A stretch of 64,000 nt of DNA from Epiperipatus broadwayi. Its lineage: Eukaryota; Onychophora; Udeonychophora; Euonychophora; Peripatidae. The DNA lies in NCBI GenBank assembly GCA_028023455.1, contig JAQFVV010006724.1, positions 359,175-423,174 on the forward strand. Direction: 5' to 3'. A program made the position numbers and the translations under genes. Shown here in pieces: positions 34,576-47,074 of this stretch (position 1 is its first letter; each line of letters begins with the position of its first letter). A model generated the notes under the pieces. It worked only from the letters and a program-made list of their open reading frames with translations. It was not told the origin of the DNA and searched no databases.

Positions 34576-35630
34576 TGAGTGCTCTCTAGAAATCACTATT
34601 TCACTAGCAGATGCTAAAATGTAAGATCTTCAACTTAAAAATCGGTGAAATTTAGTCCAAGTTTTTGCCATCAAATGAACACAAAGCAATCAAATGAATT
34701 CAAATGATAACCATAATTTAATCACTATTAGCTCAATGGCTGCACCAATAACAACTTTCTTGGAATCATTGGTCATAAATTTAAGTCATCTAAAATGGGC
34801 CTTAAAATATGATACTAGAATAAATTAAAATAGTATTTATCAACTCTTATTCAAAAGTAAGAGTCTTAGCTTTAACCAATGTATATTTATTCTACAAAAT
34901 TTTTATGCAGTTAGTGTTAAATCTTTCTTACAAAGTTCTGCTGCAATCCCTTGTCATTTTTATTTGTTATTTTTTTGAGTAGTATTATCTGAATCTCCTT
35001 TTTCAAATACAGTTTTCAAAACTATGCTTCTGAATGCATTTTTTTTTCCTGTTGAAGTTTTTTAGATCTATACTGATGCAAAAATCCCATTTCAATTTTT
35101 TTTTAAATTAGAACATTATAAACGAATTGCTTCAGAATAAAAAAGAAAACAGGTTTGTTATTTATATAAATAATTATAAAGTATTAAAGATTTTAAGACT
35201 TCTCCAAACGTTGGACTATCTATTCATTTCATATCTTTCATACTGTTTTTTCCCTTGCCCTATTTTTCATTCTCACTCACGTACCACTATAATATGAGGC
35301 AAAACCTTAACCTTAGCGTGTAATAATTTCTTGTATCTTTATAGCTTCTCTTTAGTGTGCATACCTTTGTTAATTTTGTATATAAATATTATATATTTTA
35401 AAAGTATTTCTATTATAAAAATAATGAAATTTATGGTGAAAAGGAAAATGAGCAAGATGTTTAATTTACAAATATCACTATACATTAAATAAAACCAATA
35501 ATAAATTTAATAAATACTTTAGTAAATCCTATACATATATAACATAAATAATTAACCGTTAATTATGTATGTTTTATATATATTTTTTTATAACGGGTAT
35601 TATACTTTTAAATTTAATATATATATATAT
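34576..35630. other. AT-rich sequence, no gene seen
   Basis: Nothing recognised apart from a TA tract at its right edge. Confidence 0.4.
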
Positions 35631-35636
35631 ATATAT

Positions 35637-35772
35637 TATAAGGATTAGCCAGCTCATAAGATAGTTATAGTTTAAAAAAACAAAAGCATATAAAAGAGGA
35701 AAGTTTATTAATTAATTACTTCAAGATTTTTATTTTTATTTTAAAGAATAAACATATTATAATTCTTTATAT
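35637..35772 (+). repeat. Solo short LTR (same family as 59353-59483)
   Basis: AAGGATTAGCCAGCT ... AAGATAGTTATAGTT ... TTATAAT(T/C)CTTTATA matches 59353-59483 over its full length of about 135 bp. It lies in a TA tract and lacks any internal coding region, so it is a solo LTR. Confidence 0.75.
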
Positions 35773-35778
35773 ATATAT

Positions 35779-35894
<116 letters not shown>

Positions 35895-35925
35895 ATGTGT
35901 GAATATGCTTTATATATATATATAT

Positions 35926-37900
35926 TGTAACAGTAGCTGGGTTCAAACCTGTTACAAGAAAAATTAAGTAATACGAACCCATTACTTTTAATACATATAA
36001 TTATTTATGTTGTCATCAAGAGGTTAAATATGTATGAGGAATTAAATATATATATATATATATATACGTGAATCAATATTGAACTTTTTTTTTAAAAAAA
36101 AAAAAAACAAATGGGAAAGGATTAATTAGGCATAATTATTTATTTTAAAATATTTTTTTTTATGTGTATTATAAATTTGAAAAATACAGTTATATGCAAA
36201 TATTTTTTTTATATATTGTTATCGATTGTTTCAAATATATTTTTGTTTCGATCATATCTTAAATTAATGAGGGTAGCGAAAAGAAATACTGTATATGCCT
36301 CTAAGCAATTCTTGGTTATATAACAATCATTAATTACTTTAAAAATTCCAAGAAAGCCAAGGAATGTATGGTGAACTAAAAATAACAAGAAAGATGGAAC
36401 CAAAATGCAAAGGAAATGTTAAAGAAAAGGAAAAAGCATTCAAAAGAGAAATAGATTGAAGTGCTGATAAAATTCTTTTTTTGGAAAGTGGATAAAGAAG
36501 TTAAAATTAGTTAGATTGAACACAGCTGAGCAGGAGAGAACTGTAGACATCTTAATGCCAATGTTTATAATGTCACGGTAATAGCAGATATGTAAAGGGC
36601 ATCACCATCTGCCACCGATACAAAGCTGACTCTACCCACCTCCTGCCCACAGAAGAACCCAGGAACCTAATCAATAATCTCTACTGCATAATACAGAACA
36701 AAATAGAAAGTATCAAATCCAAAAGTATGAACAAATTCACTTTGGAAGATTACATCATTGATAATTTAAATTGCGTCTCATTCATAATCCAAATAAACCG
36801 TAATGCTGGACTTCACCAATAAAAGACATCATGCTTTCATAAAATAAACTTTGAGTACTTCAGGACTCTAAAATTGAACTAGTTACACTATGTGATTAAA
36901 TATTTTACAATCCAAACCCCAGGGTTCGTCAGGTAATATGAACTTTTTTTATCTTAATATAACTTGGAATTGCTTCTCATTGCCCTCTCCTAATAATTCT
37001 ACTTGTTTAGGCTATTATAGCAAATTATAGCATATAACTGTATATATTTTATTTTTGAATTAATATTTATTTGTTATATATTAAGATTTTTTTTGTTTTA
37101 TTTATGGTTATGGCTTTATTCTATTTTAATCTGGGAATGATATAATTTTAATCTTATAAATAATATGTTAAAATATTGATAATAAAAGTCATATATTTAC
37201 CGTATAATTGAAGTTGCATATTGATTTATTGTTTATATTCACCTATTACTTTACCTGCTAAGATAAATTGAAAAATTATCTAAATACATCCGATGTGAAT
37301 TGGCACATATATATTCAGTATATTTTACATTCAGATCGAACGTTTAAGAAATCGATTAAAGGGACTAACTTGGGAAAGTAAGATTTAAAGAGAGCGTTCA
37401 AATCCACATTTCTTAACATATCTCTGTTCATCCGATAGGTTTTCCTCACAACCCTGAGAATGAGCTAGCTTGGGTCAGGCACCTCATTAGATAGGAAAAG
37501 AAGGGAAAGTATAATTCTCACCATAATAGTGAGTCTGGCGTTTGAGGTCAGCTATCAACTGACCCTCATAAATATATTTTCCCGTATAAATTTTGTTATA
37601 GATCTTACTCAAGGGACAATGGCCACCGGAACTTTTTTAACTCATTTTCATAAATCAGATAAACACAATATCTAGATATTGCGTGTATAAAATAAAATAT
37701 ATATAATTAATTCGTATTCGAATTCCAATTCGGTAGATAGTGCTTAAGTACTATCTACAGGTGTTATGGTGACTAGACAGCCATAGTATTTCCATCTATT
37801 AGACCATGTGGTCCATGTGCCCATTTTTAAAAATCTATTTTATTTTATTTTTGTTGACAAGCATTAGGTAGAATGGTTAAAATGGGGTGGTCGGTTAAAA
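35926..37900 (+). repeat. 5' LTR of gypsy element 1
   Basis: It starts TGTAACAGTAGCTGGG and is collinear with 42143-44070. The first 31 bases form a hairpin (TGTAACAG with CTGTTACA). A perfect 9-bp-stem hairpin GTAGATAGT/ACTATCTAC at 37733-37758 is absent from the 3' LTR. Confidence 0.9.
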
Positions 37901-37922
37901 TGGCTCCTCAACGAATGGGGCT
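37901..37922 (+). promoter_or_regulatory. Candidate primer binding site
   Basis: TGG begins directly after the LTR, followed by CTCCTCAAC...GGGGCT. The layout resembles a complement of a tRNA-Lys 3' end with a short insertion. The same site in the younger element at 48636 is closer to that tRNA. Confidence 0.5.
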
Positions 37923-38309
37923 ATGAAAGTAGGAGAACGGCAGGTTGATAAGAATTTTTTTTTTTTAATTTTAATTGTTTCTGTCTCGCAAATATTGCTT
38001 TAGAAAATAAAGCACAGATAGGGGAGAAAATAGGAGTGAGGATTAGAGGTTCAACAATAGGACATGTGACGGTCAGCATAGTATTTTGTGAGCTGGGGTG
38101 GTGAGCCCGGCACATTGTCTAGAGAAAAGTGAAAAAATAAATTGTATTATTAGTTCACTTGGCACATTATATATATATGAAAAAAAATAAATAATAAATT
38201 GTGTTATTATTTTACTCAGATTACGTTTAAAGATATTTTATAAAAAACAAAAGTAGAGATAAAAGTTATTTATCTCAAAGATAAAGTAGGAGAGACAGGC
38301 AGTATAGAT

Positions 38310-39281
38310 ATGATAATAACAAGATTACAGGAGATAGAGGGGATGGAAATGAAGGTATTTAGAGGACAGAAGGAAGAGAGCCTGAGGGAGCATATAAATA
38401 GTTTACAAAAATATTTTAGGAGATATGGGATACCGGAGGAATTCAAAATAATCTTAGCACAGGTCCACCTTCAAGGATATGCAAAAATGTGGTGGGATTC
38501 TATGTTACATCAACCCCAAACATACCAGGAGTATGAAACGGTCCTGAAGAAGATGTTTTGGCATGAGGAACAGCAGGAGAATATCAAAATGCAAATCATC
38601 AATGAGAAGTTTTCGGAAAAAGGGAAGGAAAATTACATACAGTTTTTCAGATGACAAGTGGTCATACTGAAGACATTAGAGAGTGATAAACTATCTGAAA
38701 ATCAGATAGTAAAAATGGTGTGTCGAAATTTGCCAGTAGAAATAAGATGCCCAGTGGGGATTAAAAGTATTAGGTTAGCTAAAGAAATTTACAAAATATT
38801 AAGTCAAATTGAGGTAGATGAGCAAATGAGGGAGATCAAAGACAGAAGATTCAGGGATAAATGTCAAACAGATATGGCAGAGGAAGAAGGAATTATACAC
38901 TTGGAAAAAAGGAAACACATTGGGAATTTAGTGTGCTCATGGGAAGATAGGGTTCCTCAATATGCCAAACAGGAATGCCCAAAGATTCATATGGAAGTCA
39001 ATCAAATAGAAATAGAAACCCTCATCAATTCAGGGAGTCAAATTTCTGTTATGTCAGATACACTATATCATAAACTGATTAGGAAACAACCTGGCATATG
39101 GACCTTTCCACTGAAGGCTACACAGGTGATGATGGCAAATAATAAGAGTGCCAAAGTTGAACCTAAGCAGATATGGGTAGACTTACGGATAAATAGGAAA
39201 AGTTTCACTCATGTATTCCTAATTATGAAGGACCTGATGCACGAGGCCATATTAGGATCTGATTTCCTACACAAAATATAA
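38310..39281 (+). pseudogene. Gypsy gag-protease, element 1
   Basis: A single frame broken by one TGA at 38652-38654. The N-terminal 100 residues match retroelement capsid: FRGQKEESLREHINSLQKYF, then MWWDSM and FFR. The element 2 gag has FFHRQV where this reads FFR-stop-QV, so the stop sits where an Arg is expected. A pepsin-like protease follows near 39020: TLINSGSQISVMS, with Asn in place of the catalytic Asp of the usual D-S/T-G, and ILGSDFL near the end. No Cys-His zinc knuckle is visible. The frame ends with a one-base shift just after HKI. Confidence 0.85.
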
Positions 39282-39283
39282 AT

Positions 39284-40906
39284 GTGTCCTGGACTATGAG
39301 AGGGGAAAAAATAATTAAATTTCTAGTGCCAGACCTCTACCATTTAATTGGGGTCATGAAAGTTGAGGAAGACCCAACGGACAGAGTGATAGCTGAGAAA
39401 GTTAAGCAGGCAAATATGGCCAATGTAGAAGAAGAGAATGCACTGAAGAAAATATTGGAAGAATATGGCCACATATTTTTAGATATACCAGATGTAATTC
39501 AAGGCTTCGAGCAAAGATTAAAATAAATCAGGACCAGCTGTTCCAGTCTAGGTCATACCCAGTTCCACATCAATACTGGGATAATGTGAAGGAACAAATC
39601 AATCAAATGATAGAATGGGGAATTATTTCAAAGTGTTCCTTTTCATATTGTAATCTGCTGGTGATTGTCAAAAAAAAAGATGGGTCGGTCAGGTTGTGTT
39701 TGGACGCGAGACAACTGAACCGAATAACTATCCCAGATTGTACCATTCCCCCTCCCATGCAGGAACTGTTAGGAAGATTTAAGAGAAAGAAAATATTTTC
39801 AACATTTGATTTGACAGCCAGTTACTGGCAGATCCAACTCCATCCTGATGACCGGAAATATACCGCCTTTAGATATGATGGTTATTCATATCAATTTAAC
39901 CATATGCCATTTGGCCTAATAAACAGTGGTGCAGGGTTGCTGAGATGTTTGGACCAAGTGTTGTCAGAGGAAGTAAAAAAATTGGTCATTATTTATGTAG
40001 ACAATGTATTGGTGGCATCGGCAACCATCAAAGAACATTTTAGGGATGTAGAGACATTTCTCAAAGAATGCTTAAAGAAAGGAATCAAGGTTAATTTTAA
40101 AAAAAGCATGTTATGTAGGGATGAAGTTACATTTTGGGGCCATGTGGTGGGTTCCCAAGGGATAAAACCCCATCCAGACAAAGTCTTGGCTATTAGAGAA
40201 TTTCCTAAACCTACATCGTGGAAGCAAATTCGATCATTCATGGGCCTCTGCAATTTCTATAACTGATTTTATGAGGGGTTTGCAGAACAAATGGAACCTT
40301 TGGTCAAGCTGGTAAGAAAGAATGTCCCATGGAAATGGACCCAGGAACAAGAGAAAGCCTTTGAGAATATAAAAAGAGGTTTTGAAAAACAAGTCATGTT
40401 GGCATTTCCGGATTTCAAGAAGCCATTCATTGTTCAAATGGATAGTAGTGGGTATGGGCTAGGAGTTAACACTATCCCAGATGCAGGATGATAATCAGAT
40501 GAAAGTGTTGTACTTTATAAGCTGATTGCTTAAAGGACCAGAGTGTCACTTTACTACTACTGAAAAGGAAGCCCTTGCAATTGTCTGGGCCTTCCAGAAG
40601 TTCAGGACACTTTTGTTGGGATCAAAAGTGGTTGTTGTTATGGATCATAAAAGCTTGGAGTTTTTGAACCACAGCTACCTCACCAACAGCCAGCTGATTC
40701 GATGGAGTCTATACCTCCAGGAATATGATTACACCATAAAATATTGCAAAAGGTCAGATAACATTGTGCCAGACATATTGAGTCATAACCCTGCTCGATC
40801 CCAGCAATACCATTTAAATGGAGAGAACTTGTATATTGCCAGCTTGAACCTGAAGATAAATCAAGCAGTGGAACAAGATTTGGCTAAACTACCACACTGC
40901 CAATGA
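39284..40906 (+). pseudogene. Gypsy reverse transcriptase-RNase H, element 1
   Basis: This region would copy the element RNA. It starts with the protease-RT linker (LEEYGHIFLDIPDV), then shifts frame at a missing A near 39522. RT motifs: VKKKDGSVRLCLDARQLN, STFDLTASYWQIQLHPDD (motif A Asp), FNHMPFGLINS, then IIYVDNVLVAS, where the second catalytic Asp is Asn. The thumb includes FWGHVVGSQGIKPHPDKV and FMGLCNFYN, followed by a TGA where Arg is normal. RNase H has FIVQMDSSGYGLG and VVVMDHKSLEFLN. A TGA/TAA pair and a frameshift near 40489-40526 separate the two RNase H parts. Confidence 0.9.
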
Positions 40907-42064
40907 GAAGATGGACAACTAAGGACATTGATTGAGCAGCTAGACGAAAAGGGCACAACAGACTTAGGATGGGTAGGAAATAAGGCAGGATGATACTGAA
41001 TAAGACAATCAATATTACAGTATCAAATTCATGAGGACCAAGAAGAGTGGAAGCCTGTTTTACCATGTCAGATGAGGGAGGCTGTTATCACCTATGTACA
41101 CCAACTCTATGGTCATTATGGCACACTCAAAACTGAGTGTTTACTCCAGGATTGTTTTTATTGGCCGGGAATGCATACTAAAATTATGGCTGTGGTGGGC
41201 CAGTGTGAAATATGCCAAAAGGCAAAGCCAGCTAATAGGAGTTATGTAACACCTATGGCATCCATAATTCCAACACAGCCTCAGGAAATGATGGCCTTGG
41301 ATTACTATGGTCCATTGCCTGCTTTTAACAAGAAGAAGTATCTGGTCAGTCTATGATCTATTCTCAAAATTTGTAGCCACGTACTCGATATCCCAGGAAA
41401 ATACTAAAAACACTATAAAAATGCTAGAAAAATAACCCCTTTCCCACTGTGGGAAAACCACATATTTTATTATCAGGTCATGGCACTCCTTTCATGTCAG
41501 GGGAATGGCGTAGGTTGATGCAATGACAAGGAATTAAGCACATATTGACATCCATCTGTAATCCGCAATCGAACCCATGTGAGAGGGTTATGCAGGAACT
41601 AGGTCAGCTATTTAGAACATATCTCCCAATGAACCATTGAGGGTGGGTCAAGCAAGTTCCACAGGTCATCAATTATATCAATTGGTCGGTCAATGAATCG
41701 ACCCGGTTTGCCCCAATACGGCTGCATTTAGGAAAACATCCCTCGATTGATAAAAAACCCCTTGCCTGGGTTGGAAGAGCCCCCAGTAGATGTAGATGCT
41801 GATAGAGCTCAAGCTTACCAGACCCTTATAAAAAGGAGTCAAAATAGATATAAAAAATCAGCGGGTACCCAGCACCAATTCCAAATAGGAGACAAGGTGA
41901 TGGTAAAAATACCACATGTTAGTGACCCAGGAAAATTCATTTGCCATAAGTTTTGTAATTTATATGAGAGTCCATTCACTATTGTACAGTGACAGGGAAG
42001 TAATACATTTTGGGTGGACATGGGGTCAGAGGTTAAAGTGTCCTATAATGCTAGGGCTTTAAAA
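40907..42064 (+). pseudogene. Gypsy integrase, element 1
   Basis: The zinc-binding H..H...C..C domain is clear at 41090-41225 (VHQLYGHYG ... CEICQKAKP). The core begins LDYYGPLP with the first catalytic Asp. The second site reads SGHGTPF rather than the usual S/T-D-x-G, and the third is NPCERVMQELG with its Glu intact. Downstream QVINYINWSVNESTRFAP and a chromodomain-free C-terminal part (IGDKVMVKIP) follow. Several TGA codons (for example MNH-stop-GWV) stand where Arg is expected. One TAA (about 41430) and one frameshift (about 41352) also occur. Confidence 0.88.
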
Positions 42065-42132
42065 CCCACACAATGATGGATTTAGTATTTTAGACCTCAA
42101 AATAAGTATACCTCATTTTGAAGTCTTTCAAC

Positions 42133-42142
42133 AGGGGGGCAT
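42133..42142 (+). promoter_or_regulatory. Polypurine tract, element 1
   Basis: AGGGGGGCAT directly precedes the 3' LTR. Element 2 has the same layout (AGGGGGGTA before TGTAAC). Confidence 0.75.
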
Positions 42143-44070
42143 TGTAACAGTAGCTGGGTTCAAACCTGTTACAAGAAAAATTAAGTAATACAAACCCATT
42201 ACTTTTAAGACATATAATCATTTATGTTGTCATCAAGAGATTAAATATATATGAGGAATTAAATATATATATATACGTGAATCAATATCGAACTTTTTTT
42301 TAAAAAAAGAAAACAAATGGGGAAAGGATTAATTAGGTATAATTATTTATTTTAAAACATTTTTTTATGTGTATTATAAATTTGAAAAATACAGTTATAC
42401 GCAAATATTTTTTTTTATATATTGTTATCGATTGTTTCAAATATATTTTTGTTTCGATCATATCTTAAATTAATGAGGTAGTGAAAAGAAATACTGTATA
42501 TGCTTCTAAGCAATTCTTGGTTATATAACAATCATTAATTACTTTAAAAATTCCAAGAAAGCCAAGGAATATATGGTGAACTAAAAATAACAAGAATGAT
42601 GGAATCAAAAGACAAAAAAAATGTTAAAGAAAATGAAAAAGCATTCAAAGGAGAAATAGATTGAAGTGCCGATAAAATTCTTTTTTTGGAAAGTGGACAA
42701 AGAAGTTAAAATTAGTTAGATTGAAAACAGCTGAGCAGGAGAGAACTGTGGACATCTTAATGCCAACGTTTATAATGTCAGGGTAATAGCAGATATGTAA
42801 AAGGCATCACCATCCGTCACTGATATGAAGCTGACTCTACCCACCGCCTGCCCACAGAAGAACCCAGGAACCTCATCAATAATCTCTACTGCATAATACA
42901 GTACAAAATAGAAAGGATCAAATCCAAAAGTATGAACAAATTCACTTTGGAAGATTACATCATTGATAATATAAATCATGTCTCAATCATAATCCAAATA
43001 AACCATAATGCTGGACTTCACCAATAAAAGACATAGATGCTTTCATAAAATAAACTTTGAGTACTTCAGGACCCTAAAATTGAACTAGTTACACTATGTG
43101 ATTGAATATTTTTCAATCCAAACTCTGAGATTTGTCAGGTAATATGAACTTTTTTTTATCATAATATAACTTGGAATTGCTTCTCGTTGCCCTCTCCTAA
43201 TAATTCTACTTGTTTAGGCTATTATAGCAAATTATAGTGTATAACTATATATTTTATTTTTTGAATTAATATTTATTTGTTATATATTAAGATTTTTTTG
43301 TTTTATTTATGGTTATGGCTTTATTCTATTTTAATCTGGGAATGATATAATTTTAATCTTATAAATAATATGTTAAAATATTGATAATAAAAGTTATATA
43401 TTTACCGTATAATTGAAGTTGCATATTGATTTATTGTTTATATTCGCCTATTACTTTACCTGCCAAGATAAATTGAAAAATTATCTAAATATGTCCAATG
43501 TGAATAGGCACATATACATTCAGTATATTTTACATTCAGATCGAACTTTTAAGAAATAGATTAAAGGGACTAACTTGGGAAAGAAAGATTTAAAAAGAGC
43601 ATTCAAATCCACATTTATTAATATATCTCCATTCATTTGATAGGTTTTCCTTCCAACCCTGAAAATGAGCTAGCTTGGGTCAGGCACCTCATTAGATAGG
43701 AAAAGTAGGGAAAGTATAATTCTCACCATAATAGTGAGTCTGGCACTTGAGGTCAGCTATCAACTGATGCTCATAAATATATTTTCCCATCTAAATTTTG
43801 TTATAGATCTTACTCAATGGACAATGGCCACCGAAACTTTTTTAACTCATTTTCGTAAATCAGATATACACAATATCTAGATATTGCATGTATAAAATAA
43901 AATATATATAATTAATTCGTATTCGAATTCCAATTATCACGACTAGACAGCCATAATATTTCCATCTATTACATCGTGTGGTCCACATGCCCATTTTTAA
44001 AGATCTATTTTATTTTATTTTTGTTGACAAGCATTAAATAGAACAGTTAAAATGGGGTTGTCAGTTAAAA
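42143..44070 (+). repeat. 3' LTR of gypsy element 1
   Basis: Collinear with 35926-37900 throughout. The minus-strand frame at 42770-42979 inside it is not supported as a gene. Confidence 0.9.
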
Positions 44071-46636
44071 TATATATGTTGTAACAGGAAAAGGGGGACT
44101 ATATGGGTGATCAAGAGGGGACCATACCTGGCATGATGGTAATATCATCTTCATTCCCAAGTCAATAAAATATAAATATAAATTTAATTAAAATAAATAT
44201 TGATAGTAAAAGATATTAAAATATTAGATATTGATATTAAAGTATGGTAAAGATATTAAAGTTTAGAAGATATTAAGTAAGTATGAATATCCTAAAACTA
44301 TGAAAAAAATTATATATATTAAAGAGAGCATGAGATCATAAAAAACATTGTGAGAGATCAAACAGCTATTCCTTGGAGCAACAATGATTAACTATGCATC
44401 AACCAGCATTATCAATAAGTAGAAATCATTTATCATCATGAATGATCCATCAATCAAACTATACCAACAGTCAATCTTGTGAGTGAATTTGAACAATAAA
44501 AAATATAAATCTGGTGACTGGATTAGAAATGGGTCTACTGTAAACCAGGCTAGCTATTGAGCCTTTGCCAGCTTGGGCAATTATTTAAACATAACTTGGA
44601 TGCCATTAGAATACATAATCATAAAAATATAATACTGAGATCTGAAAAAATACTGATCATCATCAATTCTCTGGCCATTTACTGTCATTAATGTACTGGA
44701 CAACTATAAACTTAAATTTTAATAAGACTGAACTAAAATAAAAGATAGTGCAGGGGCTTTAAAGAATATAATCTTATGTGCCAACCAGTATAATGATGAT
44801 TGATCATCACTGGATGCCCCTTAAGCACTAAATACCTCACCATTAATATAATCAGTCATTATGCATGAATTTAGCTCAGAAGAACACAAGCTCAAGTACT
44901 TTTATGGTGACCAAGAGATAATGCAAACAATTTTTAACAATTGTATACAATATTTATTAACAACAATAAAAAATGAACTTAAGGTCTCTAGAATATGGCT
45001 ATACAATAATTCTTCTAATTTGGATTAACATACAATAAAAAATATATTTGTGATTCACAATGATTCAAATACAAAATTCAAGTTACTACATGGTGGTTTA
45101 CATATAACACATATATAAATGCACACATCCATGTGTTTTACTATTATATGAATATATTTCAATTGATATTCAATAATTATAAAAAATGATTAAATTTTAT
45201 ATATGTGTGTGTGTGTGTTTATCCATTTATGCACACACTGCTGTTTACATCATGTGATATTTTTGATTTGACAGAATAATAAAAAATATTCAAAATATAC
45301 TTTCCATAATTAATTCAATATTGAAAGTATTAAAAAGTGTCACTCATGTTATTAATTTTTTGACAGTCCATAATAAAAGTTTTCTTTTTAAATAAATATC
45401 TTTAATAATATTCCTTCAACAAATGATTATTTTAAAGTCATATTATATATATATATATGTGTGTGTGTGTCTCACTATCACAGGCTACTTCTCTAAAAGA
45501 TTTTAAAATATCTTTTAAATGTTAATTCTGACTCTTAGATTTTTTTAATTCACGCATCGTTATTTATTTGTTTCTCTTTTTTAAAAAAAAATATAGAGTT
45601 TAAATAATTTAAGATAATACTCTTTTATATTATACATCTCACTTTTTAGAATGTCATTTTGAAATGAATTATTTTAAAAAAATATTTAAAATTTTGTTCA
45701 CATTACATATGATACTACTCACCATTGCAAATATCTTTATCTGTGCTACTTGGCATGCAGATACATCAGCATACATATAATTATTTCTTCAGCAAGCTGA
45801 GTTTCTCTTGGGCAAGCTGGTAGGCTGGCATGTCTCATCAGGAAAGGAATAGTCCAGATATCATCATCAGATAAAAGTATAATTCAGGTATGGTTGTTAG
45901 CATTGATCAGTTCTCTTCTGTCAGGGATCGGTCCAGACAAGTTATCTGTTTTCTCAGAATACATTTGTAGCCATTACAAAGAAGTTGACCTATTTCCTTC
46001 ATGTGAATTCAAACTCCATCAGTGAACTGTAGAGCAATTGCTTACTTGCATTTTTATATCCTCATGGTAGTTTTCTGTTTAACTCTGCTAACTATCTCTT
46101 CTGGTCAGCTCTCTACTATAGCTATCAATAAACTTCAGCTAACTCTTACAAAAATATTAGCCAAACCAAAATAAACTTTTTATCTAAGAGTGTTTGAAGT
46201 GATAATGAATCTTTCTAATCTTTTTAAAAAAAACATTGAAATTTTTATCAAAGTGTGATATACAAAGATTTCTTCATAAATAGAAATTTACTAATTAATT
46301 AATTAAAAACATTTTTCTTATCTCTTTAATCCCTTATAAAGCAAGTTTGACAGTTTTATCAAATTGTGATCTACAAAGTTTTCAAAAATAGATAATAGAC
46401 ATGTATACAAGCATTAATAAAAAAAATAAACCATGCTTGTTTTTAAGTTCAAAATCAGATTTGCAATAAAAATATTTATTAGACCTTTTTAAGTTGTTTA
46501 TTTATAACAAAATTTTGTTTTAAATCTAGAATTATTTAATTCCTTTATTATCATTATTTTATTTTAGGAAAGTAGAAAATATCTACTACAATTTTTTTCT
46601 GTGTTTATTTTTACTTTTCCTTTATTTTATGTATAT
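44071..46636. other. Unassigned region starting with an LTR-like TGTAACAG
   Basis: TGTAACAGGAAAAGGGGG starts at 44080 after TATATATG, and the region ends in a TA tract near 46650, so it may be another inserted element. A (TG)n run lies near 45205 and another near 45460. No coding domain and no second LTR were recognised. Confidence 0.3.
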
Positions 46637-47062
46637 ATATATATATATATGCAGACACATGCACACCTATATTGCTATGTTACCCAGATGGTTACAATAT
46701 ATATAATATTTCAATTTTTTTTAGTATTTTTAATATTTGTAAAATTGATATTTTATTTAAAGTTGTATTAACAATGGCATGTAAATAAAAAAGAGGATAA
46801 TTGAATTATATTTAAATGGCTATTGTAAATAATGGTAATGGCAAAAATACCTAAAGATGTGTGTGCATGTCTATTTGTAAAAATTGGAGAATGGATTTGA
46901 AATTTCTATTTTTTTTTTTAATATACACATTTTTTTTAAAAAAAAAAACTATCTGTATTACTTATTTTAAATATTTGAATGTTTTTAATTGGATGCCAAA
47001 ATGTTCAAAAAGAAATTGAAATCAAATTATTGTTGCAGTATTGTTTATTAAGTGTTACATTA
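46637..47062 (+). repeat. Segmental duplication A1, left part
   Basis: Near-identical to 52075-52495, including TTACCCAGATGGTTACAATA and GTGTGCATGTCTATTTGT. It continues at 51797 after the LTR element that splits it. Confidence 0.9.
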
Positions 47063-47074
47063 ATATATATATAT

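Larger units (their letters stand above)
35926..44070 (+). mobile_element. Old Ty3/gypsy LTR retrotransposon
   Basis: It has two LTRs of about 1.95 kb, a primer-binding-like TGG at 37901, gag, protease, RT, RNase H and integrase in gypsy order, and a polypurine tract before the 3' LTR. Both flanks are TA-rich (TATAT on each side), so the target duplication cannot be read exactly. The coding region has multiple stops and several frameshifts, and the LTRs differ by many substitutions and by an extra 26-nt hairpin in the 5' copy. It is not autonomous now. Confidence 0.92.

Noticed and set aside
38310-42064. UGA as a sense codon (recoding) in the gypsy element
   Set aside because: Frameshifts and TAA stops also occur, catalytic residues are lost, and the TGA positions are explained by CGA to TGA decay.
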